From assembly GCA_025354985.1 (NCBI GenBank), contig JANXLU010000087.1, positions 18,813 to 82,812 of the forward strand: a stretch of 64,000 nt of DNA. The letters run 5' to 3'. Positions 34,786 to 43,956 of the stretch are shown here, piece after piece. The stretch is from Chloroflexota bacterium (GTDB taxonomy: Bacteria; Chloroflexota; Anaerolineae; J036; Brachytrichaceae). The position numbers were made by a program, and so were the translations under genes. How positions within the stretch are numbered: the first letter of the stretch is position 1; each line of letters opens with the position of its first letter. Below the pieces are notes generated by a model, which made no database searches, was not told where the DNA came from, and saw only the letters and a list, made by a program, of their open reading frames with translations.

Positions 34786-34805
34786 CGATCGATATGCTCG
34801 GAATT
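34770..34805 (+). promoter_or_regulatory. Perfect hairpin joining the fmt stop and the PfkB-kinase start codon
   Basis: AATTCCGAGCATAT (34770-34783) pairs perfectly with 34792-34805 around an 8-nt loop. The left arm includes the last fmt codons and touches its stop; the right arm contains the ATG at 34794-34796. In mRNA the start codon would be hidden unless a ribosome finishing fmt opened the stem. No U tract follows, so a terminator is less likely. Confidence 0.6.
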
Positions 34806-35792
34806 TCTGGTGGTTTGCGTATAGATCACATCATTACGCATGACAAAGTTGCGCGCGCGGCGGCAATGGGCGGCAACGCCGTCTTTGCGGCCGTGGGAGC
34901 ACGCGTTTGGATAGATAAAGTCACAATCGTCGCCCGCGCGGGATGCAACTATCCGCGAAGCTGGATAGAGGAACTCAAGCGTACTAATCTGGCAGATGAT
35001 GGCATTCGCATATTGGATACGCCACAGGATCACCGTACCTTCTACGCCTACTTGGATGCCAACACGCGCGACGATACCAGTCCGGAGACGCATTACGCCG
35101 CCATTGGCGCGCCCATGCCAGAGGAATTGCGCGGCTACGTTCATTCGTATGCCGGCCAGGAAAGCCCCGAGGACATAGATCCGTTGGCGCCAACAGCTGC
35201 GGACATAACCTGTCACATCAGCAGCTACCACTTGTCGCCCATGGCCGTGCGCAGTCATTTGGACCTTCCGGTTGTGGCGAGAACCCTGGGGGCCAAAACA
35301 ATTTCGGTTGACCCCGGAGAGCGATACATGGTTCCCGGAATGTTGAAATCTGTCGAGCATATCCTGGGGCAAGCAAACATCTTCATGCCGAGCGCCATGG
35401 AGGTGGCCTCGCTCTTTGGCGACGACAACCGCGCTCCCGGCGAGCTGAGCAGACGAATGCGTTGGTTCGCAGATCGCGGCCCCGAGATCGTCGTGTTTAA
35501 ACTAGGATCGGACGGGTCGTTGATATTTCAAAAGGGTGATGATCGAATATGGCACCTGCCCGCAATCCCGGTTTTGGTCATTGACGTGACTGGCGCAGGC
35601 GACTCCTATTGTGGCGGGTTCGCCGGGAAATTTTCTACAGGTGGCGACCCGATTGCCGCTGCAATTGCAGGCACGGTCTCGGCGTCGTTCGCAGTGGAAG
35701 ACTATGGCGCCATTCACGTAATGTTCGCTTCGACAGCGATGCGTGACCGCCGCGCACATTGGGTGCGCGCGCATATGGCACCACTATCGTAA
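34794..35792 (+). CDS. PfkB-family carbohydrate/nucleoside kinase
   Basis: The 332-residue protein has the PfkB fold: LGISGGLRIDHIITHD at the start, GGNAVFAAVGARVW (first PfkB signature), and IDVTGAGDSYCGGFAGKF (second signature, with the catalytic Asp and anion hole). Phosphate donor is usually ATP. The substrate cannot be told; this subgroup is distant from ribokinase and fructokinase. It begins 8 bp after fmt, and its start codon lies inside a perfect hairpin shared with the end of fmt, so its translation may depend on translation of fmt. Confidence 0.88.
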   Translation: MLGISGGLRIDHIITHDKVARAAAMGGNAVFAAVGARVWIDKVTIVARAGCNYPRSWIEELKRTNLADDGIRILDTPQDHRTFYAYLDANTRDDTSPETHYAAIGAPMPEELRGYVHSYAGQESPEDIDPLAPTAADITCHISSYHLSPMAVRSHLDLPVVARTLGAKTISVDPGERYMVPGMLKSVEHILGQANIFMPSAMEVASLFGDDNRAPGELSRRMRWFADRGPEIVVFKLGSDGSLIFQKGDDRIWHLPAIPVLVIDVTGAGDSYCGGFAGKFSTGGDPIAAAIAGTVSASFAVEDYGAIHVMFASTAMRDRRAHWVRAHMAPLS

Positions 35793-35805
35793 CACGTCAC
35801 GTTCA

Positions 35806-36672
35806 TTAGCGCGCGCGCAGCAGCAGCAGCATCGCCAGAATCAGCATGGCGCCTCCCATCAACGTCAATGGTGCAAGTTGCTCGCCAAAGATGATAACGG
35901 CCAGGAATGTCGCGGTTAACGGTTCCAAAAGGGACGCAATGCTGGCAGCGCCGGCTGTCGTATGTCGCATTCCCGCATAAAAAAGAACGTGGGCTACGGC
36001 GGTTGGAAAAAATCCCAGATATAGCAAGCCCAACCACCCTGACATCGTGTAGTTCAGCACCAGACCGGCTCCCGCACCGGGCAATGCCAAAGCAACGATG
36101 AACAGCACGCAGGCGCCTGCGCTAAAACCGAATAAGGTCGTCTGCAGCGGATGCGTGGTTGAGCGCTTGCCAAGCCCCTGGCCAACCAGTGTATTGATGG
36201 CATAAAGCCCGCCGGATGTGACTGAAAATAAAATTCCAGTCGTGGTCTGAGTGTCAGACTGCAAAGCGTCAATGCGTATGAGCAACATGGTTCCAGCAAG
36301 CGCAAGTAGCAGGGCAATCAAAACCGTTCGCGATGGAAGTTTACGAAGAATGAAGGCACTCAATATCGCTGCAATAACCGGGGCCGAACATAGTGCCACG
36401 AGCGTGGCCACAGCCACTCCAACGAGCGGAATCGCTGAAAAATAGAATACCTGATAAATGGCGACCAGGCTTCCTGCAAGTGCCATCAACGGGACGTCGC
36501 TCAAGTTAATCCGAAACATGCGCTGCCGCAGAACAATCCCGCACACTATAAAAAGTGCCGGCACACTCAGCGCCATCCGAAGAAACGACACCGATTGCGG
36601 GTTCGTCAACGCCCCGGCATATACCGATTTGGCCATGGCACCACCGGTTCCCCATAGAACCGCCGCAAGCAT
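35806..36672 (-). CDS. EamA-family (DMT superfamily) transporter
   Basis: A 288-residue membrane protein with ten predicted helices in two EamA repeats. The first starts LAAVLWGTGGAMAKSVYAG and the second around GGLYAINTLVGQGLG. The family's late motif ASIASLLEPLTATFLAVIIFGEQLAPLTLMGG is present. Such carriers export amino acids, nucleosides or other small metabolites, or salvage them. The start at 36672 leaves a very short N-terminus but fits the first helix. It is convergent with the PfkB-kinase gene. A second, distant EamA protein is at 61292-62185. Confidence 0.9.
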   Translation of the reverse strand: MLAAVLWGTGGAMAKSVYAGALTNPQSVSFLRMALSVPALFIVCGIVLRQRMFRINLSDVPLMALAGSLVAIYQVFYFSAIPLVGVAVATLVALCSAPVIAAILSAFILRKLPSRTVLIALLLALAGTMLLIRIDALQSDTQTTTGILFSVTSGGLYAINTLVGQGLGKRSTTHPLQTTLFGFSAGACVLFIVALALPGAGAGLVLNYTMSGWLGLLYLGFFPTAVAHVLFYAGMRHTTAGAASIASLLEPLTATFLAVIIFGEQLAPLTLMGGAMLILAMLLLLRAR

Positions 36673-36739
36673 TACAAGCGGGAGGCCGGTTAGACCGGGT
36701 TGGGCGGGTTTGTTTGTCGGGGCAGGCAGGGTTGAGATT

Positions 36740-39286
36740 TTATGCGATCACGATCGAGAGAAAGTTTCTGGGTTTTGCCGATGGGTTCAAAGCTGTGGAT
36801 GTTGGCGATATGGTGGGTGTCGGCGTCGGCGTCTGGGTCAAGGTGCCCGTACCTGGCAAGGTGGTTGCGCTTGGCGAACCCAAGGCATGAGCCGGAGTAC
36901 TGGATTGTGTTGCGGTTGTCGTAGGTGTCGGTGTTGCGGTTACGCTTGGTGTGGGTATCCCCGATGGGGTTGAGGTGGTCGTGGGAGCGTATGTAGATGA
37001 ACCTGTTGGCGTTGGCGTCGGCGTCACCGACGCCAACGTAGCGGTCTTTAGCTTCCACTGGATCAACAAGTCAACCAAAGCCTGGGGCGAATTCTGTGGG
37101 GCGGTTCCACCTGCCTGATCAGTTGTGTTCAAGCCATGACAGGAAGTGCACATGCGCACTTCACCGGGTTGAAAAGTCAACCAAAACCGCTCGCGAACGA
37201 CCGGTGTGCCAGCCGGGTCAAGCAGCTGCCAGGTTACAGGTCGCAACGCGGGCACAAACGCCGCGGCAGATCCATCGGCCGCAAGTGCAAACGATCCTGG
37301 CGGGCCCGCTGACGGCGGATTCGCCAAAAGTGCCTGCGGGTCCTGGAGCGTCTGCGCCAGCACCCGCCGCCCGGGCTGTGGCGCTGGCGTGCCACCCAAC
37401 CCCCGTAGCAAATCGGCTTCATAAACTTGCAAAGTCGTTACGGTATATACCGTCCCGGGATTGGCGATGGTTTGCACGCCACCGGGAACCCCAACCCGAA
37501 GGTTGTAAGGCTGCTGAATGTCAGCGTCATCACGTGTGGTTACATTTCTAACTGTCGCCAAACCAAGGTTGTTCTGCGACATCCACGCCTGCACATCGGC
37601 CGGCAACACGCCGGCGGCAGCGAATGCCGCAAGCTCCGGCGATTTGGTTGGCGGACTAATTATTTTCGCGGGTCGCGACCTGGCCCGCACTTCTACTGGC
37701 TGTAATTCCCAAAGATTCCCGCTATAAGCAAGCAAAAGTGTTGGAGAATACCAAAATGAAATTGTCTTTGAAATGCCGGGCGTTAACACCTGGTCGGGAA
37801 CCATGACGCCAGCTGCACCAATTTTTAGGGATGTAAGACGAAACGCAAATCCGCTATATAGCCAATTAGTCGCGGGTGGGATCGGCGACTCAAAACCGGT
37901 CACCGTCGTATGTGCGGCGATCAGAGTGCCATCGCTCATGGGTAGCGGATCACGATAGTGACCGGTTGAATTTAGCAGTGCGCCAGACGTACTCATAGTC
38001 TCACTGTGAGTAACGTAACCAAGCTCTATTTGATCCGCGGACAGGAAGGGCGTGAACGGCGCAGTCATGCTCACAATTTGTCCGGATGCGTGCGTCAGTT
38101 CGAGCAGATTGACCCCGAAATATGTGCCGACGTGCGCGGGATCTTCCTTCATCTGAATATACCATTTGATCCGGCTCTTGTTAAACATCGTGGCGGGAAG
38201 CAGCGGATGCAATGCGGCATCATTTGTAAGGGCCGCCGGGATGGCGGCTAGCAGTTCGTGCCTGCCGATATGATTGAGCGTCTCCGCCGCCGTGCCATCC
38301 TCGCCGATGGTCCACGGGATAAATTCATTCATGTGATGCCCGGCCAAATTGGTGCCGCTCAACCAGGCGGTGTTGGGACGCGGCTCGGGATAACTTTCCG
38401 CATTGGTCAGCAGTGTACTCGCCGTGATGGTTTCGCCTGCGTAGTTAAACGTGCAAAAGAAGCAGTTGCCGCCAAATGGCTGACCGGTGGATTTGAAGTC
38501 ACTATCATGCTCCTGATCGCGCTCTAAATGATCCCATCTCACAAAAATCAGCCTTCCAAAACTGTCAATGGTTGGAGCGAAGTCACCGGATGGTGAAGCA
38601 TCCAGCAGCCGGAGGTCATTGGCTACTGGATCAAGACTCCAGAGCCCGGAATTGGTTGGACGCATGTTGTATTCATCCAACAGGGGGTAAGGCTGCTGCG
38701 CGCCACGCCATGGCCGATCACTGGTAAAGATAATACGATCATCCGTTCCATATAACGGAGACACGTTGTTGAAAGAATTGGGCTGATTTGCAACCTTGGT
38801 AATCAATACGGTTTCTGTCAGACTGGCAAATCCACTGACTTCAAAGAGTTGCCACACCGGTGAGATGGTCTGACCTGCGGTCACGGGCGCACCGATAACC
38901 ATGCTAAACAACGCCTTGTTCCCATCCCAGTGCATGGATGGGTCTCGCACCGCGATGGATGACCCACCTTGAAACCCGGACGGCGCTCCAAAACCGGCGG
39001 ATGCGGTTAGATTCTTGAGAGTTCCATCGCCATACCGAATATACAAATCACCGCCGCGGGCCACATTTTGCACACCCCCCAGATGATTATTGAATGTCGT
39101 GGTGGTGGTGTTGACATCCAATTTTGTGGGAACTTGAGCCACAAATAGAACTGCTGGTGACACTTGAACTGCCTGGGTGCCAGGGACAAATCCACTCGAT
39201 GTAGGCGTGATCTCTGTCAACGAAGATACTGCCAGTCCGAATGTTCCAACGGTCAGTGCCCAAATGATCGTATATTTTTTGTTCAC
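36740..39286 (-). CDS. Exported mono-haem protein related to hydrazine synthase alpha subunit (HzsA-like), copy 2
   Basis: An 848-residue paralogue of the protein at 12531-14765 with the same order. There is a signal sequence (IIWALTVGTFGLAVSSL), then GRGGDLYIRYGDGTLKNLTA and AVRDPSMHWDGNKALFSMV, DRIIFTSDRPW, the CxxC pair CFFCTFNY, and one haem c motif CTSCH near residue 715. Unlike copy 1 it continues with a ~90-residue Thr/Pro/Ser-rich linker and ends RNFLSIVIA, so the haem module may be tethered to the envelope. The start codon is GTG at 39286, supported by TATGAT 8 nt upstream. No other hydrazine-synthase genes are present, so that activity should not be assumed. Confidence 0.75.
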   Translation of the reverse strand: MNKKYTIIWALTVGTFGLAVSSLTEITPTSSGFVPGTQAVQVSPAVLFVAQVPTKLDVNTTTTTFNNHLGGVQNVARGGDLYIRYGDGTLKNLTASAGFGAPSGFQGGSSIAVRDPSMHWDGNKALFSMVIGAPVTAGQTISPVWQLFEVSGFASLTETVLITKVANQPNSFNNVSPLYGTDDRIIFTSDRPWRGAQQPYPLLDEYNMRPTNSGLWSLDPVANDLRLLDASPSGDFAPTIDSFGRLIFVRWDHLERDQEHDSDFKSTGQPFGGNCFFCTFNYAGETITASTLLTNAESYPEPRPNTAWLSGTNLAGHHMNEFIPWTIGEDGTAAETLNHIGRHELLAAIPAALTNDAALHPLLPATMFNKSRIKWYIQMKEDPAHVGTYFGVNLLELTHASGQIVSMTAPFTPFLSADQIELGYVTHSETMSTSGALLNSTGHYRDPLPMSDGTLIAAHTTVTGFESPIPPATNWLYSGFAFRLTSLKIGAAGVMVPDQVLTPGISKTISFWYSPTLLLAYSGNLWELQPVEVRARSRPAKIISPPTKSPELAAFAAAGVLPADVQAWMSQNNLGLATVRNVTTRDDADIQQPYNLRVGVPGGVQTIANPGTVYTVTTLQVYEADLLRGLGGTPAPQPGRRVLAQTLQDPQALLANPPSAGPPGSFALAADGSAAAFVPALRPVTWQLLDPAGTPVVRERFWLTFQPGEVRMCTSCHGLNTTDQAGGTAPQNSPQALVDLLIQWKLKTATLASVTPTPTPTGSSTYAPTTTSTPSGIPTPSVTATPTPTTTATQSSTPAHALGSPSATTLPGTGTLTQTPTPTPTISPTSTALNPSAKPRNFLSIVIA
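36770..37020 (-). repeat. Low-complexity Thr/Pro-coding repeat in HzsA-like gene copy 2
   Basis: Imperfect repetition of ACN-CCN codons yields TPTPTPTG, TPSVTATPTPTTTATQ and TQTPTPTPTISPT in the protein. Such spacers commonly span the cell wall before a terminal tail in exported Chloroflexota proteins. Confidence 0.75.
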
Positions 39287-39294
39287 GTAAGCGG

Positions 39295-39300
39295 ATCATA
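39295..39300 (-). promoter_or_regulatory. -10 element of HzsA-like gene copy 2
   Basis: TATGAT on the minus strand, 8 nt before the GTG at 39286. No convincing -35 box at the normal spacing. Confidence 0.5.
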
Positions 39301-39345
39301 TGTGCGCTTGTCGGGCACGGTATCTCCCAAAAGCCGGGAGTTCTC

Positions 39346-39900
39346 TCACAGGGGTATGTTCACCGGGCGACAATCCTGCCGAACAATTGCATACGTGAGA
39401 GCATCTTCAAATCGTTCGTCTTTGAACACGTGCTGCCGCAAACGTCCCTCGTATTGCATTCCAGCCTTAACCATCACGCGACCCGAAGCCGGGTTGGCAG
39501 CCAAGTGTTCGGCCATAATTCGGTTAAGGCCCAATGTGTCAAAACCAAAGCCAATGACAGCTTTGGAGGCGACCGAAGCGATCCCCCGCCCCCAATTCTC
39601 AAAACCTATCCAATAACCCATGGTGGCCCGATACTGCGTTGGTTCCAATTCAAGACCAATGGCACCGCGCAAAATTCCATCAACTGCGGTACAGATCGCA
39701 AACGTGACACCGGCGTTTTCGACAAACTGCTTGTGATGCGTGGCAATCCAAGTCTCCGCTGCTCCGTCAGGGTATGGATACGGTACATGCAATAAATAGC
39801 GCGAGACGCGTTTATCGCCCACCAACAATTGCACAATTGGCGCGTCACCCATGGTGAACGGTCTCAGCAACAAACTGCCCGCGGTTAGTGTTGGAATCAT
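39346..39900 (-). CDS. GNAT-family N-acetyltransferase (RimJ/RimL-like)
   Basis: From ATG 39900, which comes 4 bp after the uvrB stop, the protein has 184 residues and starts IPTLTAGSLLLRPFTMGDAP. It shows the RimJ/RimL pattern: GAIGLELEPTQYRATMGYWI, the acetyl-CoA loop FENWGRGIASVASKAVIGFG, and NRIMAEHLAANPASGRVMVK. A longer frame running back into uvrB is spurious. These enzymes acetylate protein N-termini or small amines; the substrate is not known. The 4-bp spacing implies co-transcription with uvrB. Confidence 0.9.
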   Translation of the reverse strand: MIPTLTAGSLLLRPFTMGDAPIVQLLVGDKRVSRYLLHVPYPYPDGAAETWIATHHKQFVENAGVTFAICTAVDGILRGAIGLELEPTQYRATMGYWIGFENWGRGIASVASKAVIGFGFDTLGLNRIMAEHLAANPASGRVMVKAGMQYEGRLRQHVFKDERFEDALTYAIVRQDCRPVNIPL

Positions 39901-39904
39901 GGCA

Positions 39905-42100
39905 TTACCGTCGTCCGCGTCTGGATTGTTCCTTGCCTTTTTTTGGTTTGTAACGCACCTCACCTTTTGACGGCAACGTGCCGCCGGGAGCTGCCTCTCC
40001 ACCATCACCATCACCCATCACCCGCATTTTTTCCCAAATGGGCGTATCGGCGCGCAGTCCAAGCGCATGGGTTCTCAATTCCATAATCTGATCACGGATC
40101 ATGGCCGCCTTTTCGAATTCCAGTTCCTTGGCCGCAAGTTTCATTTGTTCTTCAAGATCCGCAATCAGTTTAACCGCCTCGTCCTTGGGTAGTGAGGTCA
40201 GGCGTGTTGGTAGATCACTCCGATCCTCAACCAAGCCGCGACCCTTTCCGCTCGATCCGCGTCCCACCCGGCCTCCGGCTTCATACTCGCCCTTGGCTTC
40301 TTCTGCACGCACCCGATCAGTCAGATCGCGGACCGCCTTATAAATCGTAACAGGAGAAATCGCATGTTCGGTGTTGTAGGCCACCTGTTTTTCCCGACGA
40401 CGATTGGTCTCGTCGATTGCGAATTTCATCGAATCGGTGATTTTGTCGGCATACATGATGGCGCGACCCTCGACATGCCGGGCAGCGCGGCCAATGGTCT
40501 GAATTAGACTCGTGCCGCTTCGCAGAAACCCTTCCTTGTCGGCATCCAAAATGGCGACCAGGGTGACCTCCGGCAAGTCCAACCCTTCGCGCAATAAGTT
40601 GATGCCAATAACCACGTCATACTCTCCCAACCGCAAGTCACGCAAGATCTCAACCCGCTCGACAGTTTGAATTTCGCTGTGCAAATATTGCACCTTAATA
40701 TTCAACTCTTGCAGGTAATTCGCGAGGTCCTCGCTCATGCGCTTCGTCAAGGTCGTCACGATGGCGCGCTGCCCCCGGGCAACGGTTGCGCGAATTTCTT
40801 TGATCAGGTCATCGACCTGACCCTTTACCGGGCGAACATCAACAATGGGATCGACGATGCCGGTCGGCCGAATGACCTGCTCCGCGATAACCGCACTATT
40901 TTCTTTTTCGAATACTGACGGCGTGGCGCTGACAAACAGCGCCTGACGAAAGCGGGTGACAAATTCATCCCATTTAAGAGGACGGTTATCCATCGCGCTG
41001 GGCAGTCGAAACCCATAATCCACCAACACTTGTTTGCGGGCCTGGTCGCCGGCGTACATTCCACGGATTTGCGGCAGGCTCATGTGGCTTTCGTCCACCA
41101 TCAGTATGAAGTCATCAGGAAAGTAATCAATCAGGGTAAACGGCGGAGTGCCGGGGGGGCGACCATCCAACGGGCGACTGTAATTCTCAATTCCCGAGGT
41201 ATGCCCAACCTCTTTCAACATCGCCAGGTCATAGTTAACCCGTTGCTCGATGCGCTGGGCTTCGATCAATTTATTCTCGGATTTGAACTTTGCAACCTGA
41301 CCAGCAAGCTCGGCCTCAATGGATCCGATCGCCAGCTTGAGCTTTTCCTGAGGCGTTACGTAATGCTTGGCCGGGTAAATGTCAATTTTTTCAAGGTCAT
41401 TGATGACCTCGCCAGTTACGTGGTCCAGTTCCGTGATGCGATCCACCTCATCGCCGAAGAACTCCACCCTGTATGCGCTCTCCATATAGGCCGGGAAAAT
41501 GTCGAGTGTGTCGCCCCGCACGCGAAATTTGCCACGTTTGAAGTCGATGTCATTACGCTCATACTGAATGGCGATCAACATCCGCAGTATCAATTCCCGT
41601 CTGCGTTGTTCGCCCTTCGTAATGGTGATGACAAACTTGCCATAATCCTCGGGGTTCATGATGCCGTAAATGCACGACACGCTTGCCACAATAATTACGT
41701 CGCGGCGGCTCATCAACGAGCTGGTGGACGCCAGCCTGAGGCGATCAAGTTCGTCATTGATCGTTGCTTCCTTCTCGATAAACAAGTCGTGTCGGGCAAC
41801 GTATGCTTCGGGCTGGTAGTAGTCGTAATAGCTTACGAAGTATTCGACCGCATTTTCGGGAAAAAACTCCTTAAATTCGGCATACAACTGGGCTGCAAGC
41901 GTCTTGTTGTGCGCCATGATCAGCGCCGGTCGCTGGGTACGCTCGATTACCTTGGCCATGGCAAATGTCTTGCCAGTACCCGTGGCACCCAACAACGTCG
42001 TAAACCGGTTGCCGGCATCCAGGCTGGCCACGATCTCGTTGATTGCTGTCGGCTGATCGCCGGTTGGCTGAAATGGTGACACAACTTTGAATTCGGTCAT
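39905..42100 (-). CDS. uvrB: Excinuclease ABC subunit B
   Basis: The 731-residue DNA helicase-like subunit of nucleotide excision repair receives damage from UvrA and recruits UvrC. Visible are Walker [15 protein letters not shown] (about residues 37-50), the beta-hairpin [11 protein letters not shown] that clamps DNA, the DEAD-box-like Walker [13 protein letters not shown], and motif [14 protein letters not shown]. The C-terminal UVR domain is [21 protein letters not shown] Gly/Arg/Lys-rich C-terminal tail makes it somewhat longer than the usual ~670 residues. A perfect TATAAT ends 8 nt before the ATG. A long open frame on the opposite strand (41030-42079) is a shadow. Confidence 0.98.
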   Translation of the reverse strand: MTEFKVVSPFQPTGDQPTAINEIVASLDAGNRFTTLLGATGTGKTFAMAKVIERTQRPALIMAHNKTLAAQLYAEFKEFFPENAVEYFVSYYDYYQPEAYVARHDLFIEKEATINDELDRLRLASTSSLMSRRDVIIVASVSCIYGIMNPEDYGKFVITITKGEQRRRELILRMLIAIQYERNDIDFKRGKFRVRGDTLDIFPAYMESAYRVEFFGDEVDRITELDHVTGEVINDLEKIDIYPAKHYVTPQEKLKLAIGSIEAELAGQVAKFKSENKLIEAQRIEQRVNYDLAMLKEVGHTSGIENYSRPLDGRPPGTPPFTLIDYFPDDFILMVDESHMSLPQIRGMYAGDQARKQVLVDYGFRLPSAMDNRPLKWDEFVTRFRQALFVSATPSVFEKENSAVIAEQVIRPTGIVDPIVDVRPVKGQVDDLIKEIRATVARGQRAIVTTLTKRMSEDLANYLQELNIKVQYLHSEIQTVERVEILRDLRLGEYDVVIGINLLREGLDLPEVTLVAILDADKEGFLRSGTSLIQTIGRAARHVEGRAIMYADKITDSMKFAIDETNRRREKQVAYNTEHAISPVTIYKAVRDLTDRVRAEEAKGEYEAGGRVGRGSSGKGRGLVEDRSDLPTRLTSLPKDEAVKLIADLEEQMKLAAKELEFEKAAMIRDQIMELRTHALGLRADTPIWEKMRVMGDGDGGEAAPGGTLPSKGEVRYKPKKGKEQSRRGRR

Positions 42101-42108
42101 GGAGGCAA

Positions 42109-42114
42109 ATTATA
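42109..42114 (-). promoter_or_regulatory. -10 element of uvrB
   Basis: Perfect TATAAT on the minus strand with 8 nt to the ATG at 42100. The -35 region is weak and no LexA-type operator is evident. Confidence 0.6.
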
Positions 42115-42162
42115 GGACGAATGTTCTAATCCCCTCGCATACGGCACCAACCGACCACCACT

Positions 42163-42191
42163 TTGGCAGGCGTGTCTATGCCACGGATATC
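42163..42191 (+). promoter_or_regulatory. Promoter of the glycosidase gene at 42200
   Basis: TTGGCA (42163-42168), 17 nt, GATATC (42186-42191), then 8 nt to the ATG. It fits the leaderless geometry seen at many genes here. Confidence 0.5.
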
Positions 42192-42199
42192 ATCAGCTT

Positions 42200-43447
42200 A
42201 TGAAGCGATCACTCGTTACAGTTGTCATCCTATCGCTTGCGCTGATGGCGTTGCTATTTGCAAGTACGCGCCAACCGTTACGTGCGCCACTGGTGGCCCT
42301 GACCGGTGAGGAAAAACCGCAATCACAACTACGGGCGCTTTACAACATGCTCATTGACCAGACCCGACCTGCGCTGCAGTTGGAGCCCAATGCAAAAATT
42401 AGTCGTGTGGATGTAAATCCATTTGGCGTTAACACCTTCCTGCAGGGCGAGGTGGAGCCGGCCAAGCGCGAGCGCACGCTAAACCTTATCCGCGACGTCG
42501 GCTTTACCTGGATACGCCAACAATTTGCTTGGAGTGACATTGAGATTCACGGGAAGGGTGACTTCGAAGATCGTCGCAACCAACCCGTTCGCAGCGCATG
42601 GGATAAGTACGACAATATTGTGACACTGGCGGCACAAAACCAAATCAACATCATCGCCCGGTTGGACGCGCCACCGCAGTGGTCCCACGAGGGCTATGCT
42701 GATCTTGGCGATTTTGGGCCGCCTGCAACGTTTGAAAACTATGCCGACTTTGTTGGTACGGTGGTGTCGCGATACAAAGGGCGAATCAAATATTTCCAGC
42801 TTTGGAACGAACCGAATATATTCCCCGAATGGGGCAATCAACACGTCAACCCCGAAGACTACGCCAAATTGCTATGTCTCGCTTATGACCGGGCGAAAAA
42901 AATCGATCCCGAAGTTGTCATAATCGCCGCCGCCCTTGCGCCAACCATTGACCAGGACGGCGCAAACCTAAACGACTTGATTTTCTTTCAACGTATGTAT
43001 ACGGCGGGCGCCGGGCGATGCTTTGACATCATGAGTGCACAGGGTTATGGCCTTTGGAGCGGGCCGGGCGACCACCGCAGCAACCCGCTGCAAACCAATG
43101 TGGCCCGCCATATGTTCTTGCGCGACATTATGGTGCGCAACGGGGACGTTAGCAAGCCAATTTGGCTGAGTGAAATGAATTGGAATCCAGTGCCGGATGA
43201 AGCCGGGATAGACGCGCGCACGCGATTTGGTGTTGTGAGCACGGCAGAACAGGCCCTCTACGTTCCGCAGGCATATGAGCGTGCGCGCAGCGAGTGGCCC
43301 TGGATCGGCGTAATGAGCATTTGGTTTTTCAAGCGACCTGGTGATTCCGAGCGGAACCAGAGCATGTACTACTTCCGTATGGTTGAGCCCGATTTCACGC
43401 CCACACCACTCTTTGAATCAATGAAAACGTATATCGCGTCACGGTAG
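42200..43447 (+). CDS. Membrane-anchored or secreted glycoside hydrolase (clan A, GH39-like)
   Basis: A 415-residue protein with an N-terminal hydrophobic segment (LVTVVILSLALMALLFAS), either a signal peptide or an anchor. The TIM-barrel-like body starts at about residue 70 (FGVNTFLQGEVEPAKRE). It has IKYFQLWNEPNIFPEWGNQ with the acid/base Glu, and KPIWLSEMNWNPVPD with the nucleophile Glu, the order of clan A retaining glycosidases such as GH39 and GH5. It is related to the catalytic part of the SH3b protein at 20237-22003 but lacks binding repeats. Substrate unknown. Its last 9 bases overlap the convergent HIT gene. Confidence 0.85.
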   Translation: MKRSLVTVVILSLALMALLFASTRQPLRAPLVALTGEEKPQSQLRALYNMLIDQTRPALQLEPNAKISRVDVNPFGVNTFLQGEVEPAKRERTLNLIRDVGFTWIRQQFAWSDIEIHGKGDFEDRRNQPVRSAWDKYDNIVTLAAQNQINIIARLDAPPQWSHEGYADLGDFGPPATFENYADFVGTVVSRYKGRIKYFQLWNEPNIFPEWGNQHVNPEDYAKLLCLAYDRAKKIDPEVVIIAAALAPTIDQDGANLNDLIFFQRMYTAGAGRCFDIMSAQGYGLWSGPGDHRSNPLQTNVARHMFLRDIMVRNGDVSKPIWLSEMNWNPVPDEAGIDARTRFGVVSTAEQALYVPQAYERARSEWPWIGVMSIWFFKRPGDSERNQSMYYFRMVEPDFTPTPLFESMKTYIASR

Positions 43448-43912
43448 TGGCTGAGTGGCGGAAACACGCGTGGCCAGCGCCGTGCGAATTTTTAGTGCGA
43501 GCGCACTCATTGTTGACTCGGAAATACGCTGGCTTTCCTCAACACCAAGATATCGGAACACATTTGGCCCTTTAAACGCCTCAGGCTGATCCGCCATGCG
43601 CGGCACAATGTGAAAATGTACATGCGGATGATCGACCGCCTCGGCAAACTGCACAACGTATGTTTTGACACAGCCAATCGCTTGGCCCATTGCCGCGGAG
43701 ACATCGCGCAACAAGACGCCAAGCTCGCCGGCCTCGTCATCCGATAGTTGTTCAATTGCGGTTAAATGTCTGCGCACAACCAGTACCAACCAACCTGCCA
43801 GTGACGTGTTATACGCATGCACCAGATCCCAATGGACTGTTCGGATGATTGCGTCCCAAATAGGGGCATTACCCGAGTCGCGATTCGCCACCATTTCGCA
43901 GGTTTTACACAT
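43439..43912 (-). CDS. HIT-family protein
   Basis: A 157-residue protein of the histidine-triad nucleotide hydrolase/transferase superfamily. The catalytic triad is in HPHVHFHIVPRM near residue 95. An N-terminal CKTC pair, often a zinc site in HIT proteins, is at residues 2-5, and the PLAGW-like SLAGWLVLVVRRHLTAIEQL forms the nucleotide pocket. HIT proteins hydrolyse phosphoramidates or dinucleoside polyphosphates. It overlaps the convergent glycosidase gene by 9 nt and is separated from the DUF58 gene by 44 bp. Confidence 0.9.
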   Translation of the reverse strand: MCKTCEMVANRDSGNAPIWDAIIRTVHWDLVHAYNTSLAGWLVLVVRRHLTAIEQLSDDEAGELGVLLRDVSAAMGQAIGCVKTYVVQFAEAVDHPHVHFHIVPRMADQPEAFKGPNVFRYLGVEESQRISESTMSALALKIRTALATRVSATQPLP

Positions 43913-43956
43913 TTCAAAGAATTATTGCAGGCAACAGATTAGATTGGAGGGGATCA

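Noticed and set aside
41030..42079. 349-codon open frame on the plus strand opposite uvrB
   Set aside because: It lies wholly inside uvrB, has no recognisable protein features, and is a by-product of uvrB codon usage.
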